From contig NZ_BCTM01000012.1 of assembly GCF_001571285.1 (NCBI RefSeq), forward strand, positions 62,001 to 126,000: a stretch of 64,000 bases of DNA. Direction: 5' to 3'. Made by a program: the position numbers and the translations under genes. Origin of the DNA: Kluyvera cryocrescens NBRC 102467. GTDB taxonomy: Bacteria; Pseudomonadota; Gammaproteobacteria; Enterobacterales; Enterobacteriaceae. Positions 61,077-64,000 of the stretch are shown here, one piece after another (position 1 is the stretch's first letter; each line of letters starts with the position of its first letter). Below the pieces are notes generated by a model. The model saw only the letters and a program-made list of their open reading frames with translations. It searched no databases and was not told where the DNA came from.

Positions 61077-61108
61077 TTGACTCTGGAGTCGACTCCAGAG
61101 TGTATGCT
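61077..61108 (+). promoter_or_regulatory. zntA promoter with ZntR operator
   Basis: A perfect 20-base palindrome CTCTGGAGTCGACTCCAGAG (61081-61100) lies between TTGACT (-35, 61077-61082) and TATGCT (-10, 61103-61108). The spacer is 20 bases, the long spacing typical of MerR-family activators. It matches the known ZntR operator of E. coli zntA, so Zn(II), Cd(II) or Pb(II) induction is expected. Confidence 0.93.
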
Positions 61109-61146
61109 GCGCTTAATGAAACAACGATCATTAACCGGAGGATACG

Positions 61147-63357
61147 ATGTCGACTCCAGAGACGCATGACAAAAAAGCCCCGCAGTTCTCCTCATTCAAG
61201 CTGGCTCCTGTCCCACAGGTGCAGGACGATTGCTGCTGCGACAGCCAATGTGCCACCGCGCAGGAGCCGGTAGAAAGCGCGCTGGATGCACGCTACAGCT
61301 GGGTGGTTAACGGTATGGACTGCGCCGCGTGCGCCCGCAAAGTGGAAACCGCCGCGCGCCAGGTCACGGGTGTGAAGCAAGCCAAAGTGCTGTTCGCCAC
61401 GGAAAAACTGCTGGTTGATGCCGATGAAGACGTCCGCGCACAGATCGAAAAAGCGGTCAGCGCCGCGGGCTATACCCTGCGCAGCGAGGACGCTCCCGCA
61501 CCGGCAGTAAAAACCTCCCGCCTGCGGGAAAACCTGCCGCTGATTGCGCTTATCGTCATGATGGCCATCAGTTGGGGGCTGGAGCAGTTCAACCATCCGC
61601 TCGGCAATTTAGCCTTTATCGCCACCACCCTTGTCGGGTTGTTCCCGATTGCTCGCCAGTCGCTGCGCCTGATTAAGAGCGGTAGCTGGTTTGCTATCGA
61701 AACGCTGATGAGCGTCGCGGCAATTGGCGCGTTGTTTATCGGTGCAACGGCAGAAGCGGCGATGGTACTGCTGCTGTTTTTAATCGGCGAACGGCTCGAA
61801 GGTTGGGCCGCCAACCGCGCGCGTCAGGGCGTGAGCGCGCTGATGGCGCTCAAACCGGATACCGCCGTGCGGGTGCGAGATGGCCAGCGTGAGACCGTGG
61901 CGCAGAAAGATTTACAGCCCGGTGATGTCATTGAGGTGGCTGCCGGAGGACGTCTCCCGGCCGACGGTAAGCTGATCACTCCGTTTGCCAGCTTTGATGA
62001 AAGTGCCTTAACCGGGGAGTCGATTCCGGTTGAGCGCAGCGCGGGTGAAAGCGTGCCGGCGGGCGCCACCAGCGCCGACCGCCTGGTACAGCTCAGCGTG
62101 ATTTCCAAACCCGGCGACAGCGCCATTGACCGTATTCTGCGCCTGATCGAAGAGGCCGAAGAGCGCCGCGCGCCGATCGAACGTTTTATCGACCGTTTCA
62201 GTCGGATCTACACGCCGGTCATCATGGCGATTGCGCTGCTGGTTGCGCTTGTCCCGCCGCTGCTGCTCTCAGCCTCATGGGAAGAGTGGATTTACAAAGG
62301 GCTAACCCTGCTGCTGATTGGTTGCCCATGTGCGCTAGTGATCTCCACGCCGGCAGCCATTACTTCCGGCCTGGCGACCGCCGCGCGCCACGGTGCGCTG
62401 ATTAAAGGCGGCGCCGCGCTGGAACAATTAGGTCGCATCACTCAGATGGCCTTTGATAAAACCGGCACCCTGACGCTGGGGAAACCGCAGGTCACAGCGG
62501 TTATCCCTACGGCGGATGTTGATGAAGCGACGCTGCTGGCGATGGCCGCCGCCGTCGAGCAGGGTTCCACTCATCCGCTGGCCCAGGCGGTGGTGCGCGA
62601 AGCCCAGCAGCGCAACCTCACCATTGCGCCAGCACTGGCTCAGCGCACGCTGGTCGGTTCGGGGATCGAGGCAGAAGTTAACGGCCAACGTATCGTTATT
62701 TGCGCGGCGGGCAAGTTCCCCGCCGAGGCGCAGCAGACGCAGATTGAGCAGCTAGAAAGCCAGGGTAACACGGTGGTGCTGGTAACCCGCGACGATACGC
62801 TGCTGGGGATTCTGGCGCTGCGCGATACGGTACGCCAGGAAGCACGCCAGGCGGTTGAAGGCCTGCGCGAATTGGGCATTCAGGGCGTGATTCTGACCGG
62901 TGATAACCCGCGCGCCGCGGCAGCGATAGCCGATGAACTCGGCATGGCGTACCGCGCTAACCTGCTGCCAGCGGATAAGGTCAAAGAGGTCACCGCGCTT
63001 AACGCCAGGGGGCCGCTGGCGATGGTCGGCGACGGCATCAACGATGCGCCGGCAATGAAAGCGGCTGCGATGGGGATTGCGATGGGCAGCGGCACCGACG
63101 TGGCGCTGGAAACCGCCGATGCGGCGCTGACCCACAACCGATTAACCGGGCTGGTACAGATGATTCGTCTGGCGCGCACCACCCATGCCAACGTGCGGCA
63201 AAACATCACCATCGCCCTGGGGCTAAAAGGGATTTTCCTTATCACAACCCTGCTGGGAATGACCGGGCTGTGGCTGGCCGTGCTGGCCGATACGGGGGCT
63301 ACGGTGCTGGTGACGCTCAATGCGCTGCGTCTGCTGCGAGGGAAATTTACCGCTTAA
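61147..63357 (+). CDS. zntA: ZntA, Zn(II)/Cd(II)/Pb(II)-exporting P-type ATPase
   Basis: A 736-residue P1B-ATPase (E. coli 732). It has an N-terminal DCCCDSQC cysteine cluster and a heavy-metal-associated domain with GMDCAACARK. It carries the TGES actuator motif, the transmembrane metal site CPC in IGCPCALVIS, the phosphorylated Asp437 in DKTGTLTLG, and GDGINDAPAM. It expels excess zinc, cadmium and lead across the inner membrane. CGGAGG precedes the ATG. The first codons repeat 13 bases of the ZntR operator. Confidence 0.97.
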   Translation: MSTPETHDKKAPQFSSFKLAPVPQVQDDCCCDSQCATAQEPVESALDARYSWVVNGMDCAACARKVETAARQVTGVKQAKVLFATEKLLVDADEDVRAQIEKAVSAAGYTLRSEDAPAPAVKTSRLRENLPLIALIVMMAISWGLEQFNHPLGNLAFIATTLVGLFPIARQSLRLIKSGSWFAIETLMSVAAIGALFIGATAEAAMVLLLFLIGERLEGWAANRARQGVSALMALKPDTAVRVRDGQRETVAQKDLQPGDVIEVAAGGRLPADGKLITPFASFDESALTGESIPVERSAGESVPAGATSADRLVQLSVISKPGDSAIDRILRLIEEAEERRAPIERFIDRFSRIYTPVIMAIALLVALVPPLLLSASWEEWIYKGLTLLLIGCPCALVISTPAAITSGLATAARHGALIKGGAALEQLGRITQMAFDKTGTLTLGKPQVTAVIPTADVDEATLLAMAAAVEQGSTHPLAQAVVREAQQRNLTIAPALAQRTLVGSGIEAEVNGQRIVICAAGKFPAEAQQTQIEQLESQGNTVVLVTRDDTLLGILALRDTVRQEARQAVEGLRELGIQGVILTGDNPRAAAAIADELGMAYRANLLPADKVKEVTALNARGPLAMVGDGINDAPAMKAAAMGIAMGSGTDVALETADAALTHNRLTGLVQMIRLARTTHANVRQNITIALGLKGIFLITTLLGMTGLWLAVLADTGATVLVTLNALRLLRGKFTA

Positions 63358-63368
63358 TGGTGAGCGAG

Positions 63369-63411
63369 TCAGGCCTACACATGACGTAAAACGTGCAGGC
63401 CGGGTAAGCAC
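63369..63411. repeat. REP-like sequence after zntA
   Basis: GTCAGGCCTACACATGACG and GTGCAGGCCGGGTAAGC carry the AGGCCTAC and AGGCCGGGTAAG blocks typical of enterobacterial REP/PU elements, arranged as an imperfect inverted pair about 12 bases after the zntA stop. Confidence 0.5.
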
Positions 63412-63430
63412 ACCCGTCGACACCAACACC

Positions 63431-63461
63431 GTGCCGGGCGTTCAATCTGAGCGCCCGGCAC
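63431..63461. terminator. stem-loop between zntA and the last gene
   Basis: GTGCCGGGCG (63431-63440) pairs perfectly with CGCCCGGCAC (63452-63461). It lies between two convergent genes and just before the end of the minus-strand gene. There is no clear U tract on either side. Confidence 0.65.
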
Positions 63462-63468
63462 GTCGATA

Positions 63469-64000
63469 TCATCCAGGCTGATTTATCGCATCAAGCACCA
63501 CCAGTTGATCGCTGATGAATTTCTTCGCCGCTGGAGAGCTTGCCGCCGCCAGCTCCGCCTGCAATGCCACCTGTTTCTGCTGCTTTGCCTGCGGATCGCT
63601 AAACAGTAATGCCTTCACATTGAAGGATGCAACGTTGCTGTAGCGCCCATCTTCGCTGGTTGGGACGCTAATTTTTCCCTCATTGAGCAGCGTTTCGACG
63701 ATTTTACGCTCACGGTCATAACCCTGTAGACCGACCAACTGCCAGCGCTGCTCCGTCACGCCCTGATATTGCCCCTTTTTCACTTCGCTCAGATAACGGA
63801 TCGTCAGATTGCGTATCGTACCGGCCTCTTCGCCATACTCTGCTTTGCTGTCAGAGAGCACCGGGAACTGCATACCTTCCAGCGCGCCGCCTTTTTGCGT
63901 CAGATGGCCCATGCGATAGCTATTCATCCCGAGGCGAATCGGCGTGCTGTCCGTTACCGGCGTGCCGTCGGCCATTTTCAGATCCTGAATACGCTGCCCG
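63469..64000 (-). CDS. probable 5'-nucleotidase/metallophosphatase C-terminal part (partial)
   Basis: The frame is open to the window edge, so only the last 176 or so residues are seen and the start is outside. The visible part opens GQRIQDLKMADGTPVTD, and continues with LGMNSYRMGHLTQKGGALEG, a pattern resembling the C-terminal domain of the 5'-nucleotidase/CpdB family, where a G-x-R-I ... dG.p...Y...N.YR.g..G stretch binds substrate. The N-terminal metallophosphatase domain would be beyond 64000. An internal ATG at 63975 is not the real start. In E. coli tusA lies past zntA, so this gene is a lineage difference. The family call is tentative. Confidence 0.55.
   Translation of the reverse strand, partial: GQRIQDLKMADGTPVTDSTPIRLGMNSYRMGHLTQKGGALEGMQFPVLSDSKAEYGEEAGTIRNLTIRYLSEVKKGQYQGVTEQRWQLVGLQGYDRERKIVETLLNEGKISVPTSEDGRYSNVASFNVKALLFSDPQAKQQKQVALQAELAAASSPAAKKFISDQLVVLDAINQPG

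Overview
The window is a 64-kb piece of enterobacterial core chromosome. Nearly every gene matches, in product, length and order, the stretch of the Escherichia coli/Salmonella map that runs from feoABC to zntA. The differences from E. coli (a GPH-family sugar transporter instead of rtcBA between malT and glpR, a 4-aminobutyrate-type aminotransferase between livJ and rpoH, a YhcN-like gene between feoC and bioH, no yzgL, and a different gene beyond zntA) suggest an Enterobacter/Klebsiella/Kluyvera-type member of the Enterobacteriaceae. The genus cannot be fixed by reading alone. No rRNA, tRNA, CRISPR array, insertion sequence or prophage is visible, and no gene is clearly broken.

Layout. 1-3,000: the Fur-controlled ferrous iron uptake operon feoABC. 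3,000-5,600: a small YhcN-like periplasmic protein, bioH (biotin), divergent gntX, and nfuA (Fe-S carrier). 5,600-7,300: gntT with two GntR operator-like palindromes. 7,300-15,150: the maltose regulon pair malPQ, divergent from its activator malT. 15,370-16,740: an orphan GPH-type sugar transporter. 16,800-20,600: glpR-glpG-glpE divergent from glpD, with GlpR operators. 20,600-30,100: the glycogen operon glgBXCAP. 30,300-35,400: asd, yhgN, and the gluconate genes gntR-gntK-gntU. 35,400-40,300: yhhW, yhhX, the small RNA RyhB, yhhY (aaaT), ggt and yhhA. 40,300-45,500: the phosphate-starvation glycerol-3-phosphate operon ugpBAECQ. 45,700-52,600: the branched-chain amino acid uptake system livKHMGF, panM and livJ. 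52,850-54,120: the aminotransferase. 54,300-58,900: rpoH, then ftsYEX. 59,000-64,000: rsmD, yhhL, yhhM, yhhN, zntA with its ZntR palindrome, and the 3' part of a probable 5'-nucleotidase-family gene.

The genes form coherent carbon and metal circuits. Maltodextrins (malPQ) and glycogen (glg) share glucose-1-phosphate. Glycerol-3-phosphate enters through ugp and is oxidised by glpD. Gluconate enters through gntT/gntU and is phosphorylated by gntK. Iron is sensed twice by Fur (feo and ryhB), and zinc is exported by zntA under ZntR. Regulatory sites readable in the sequence include Fur, GntR, CRP, MalT, GlpR, PhoB, ZntR and DnaA boxes.

I found no convincing undescribed multi-gene system. The points most worth a second look are small: a composite palindromic element between ugpA and ugpB with a shorter relative near ggt, a large nested hairpin between panM and livJ, a repeat-expanded acidic domain in FtsY, a duplicated ZntR half-operator inside the zntA start, and the accessory metabolic genes inserted at conserved junctions.
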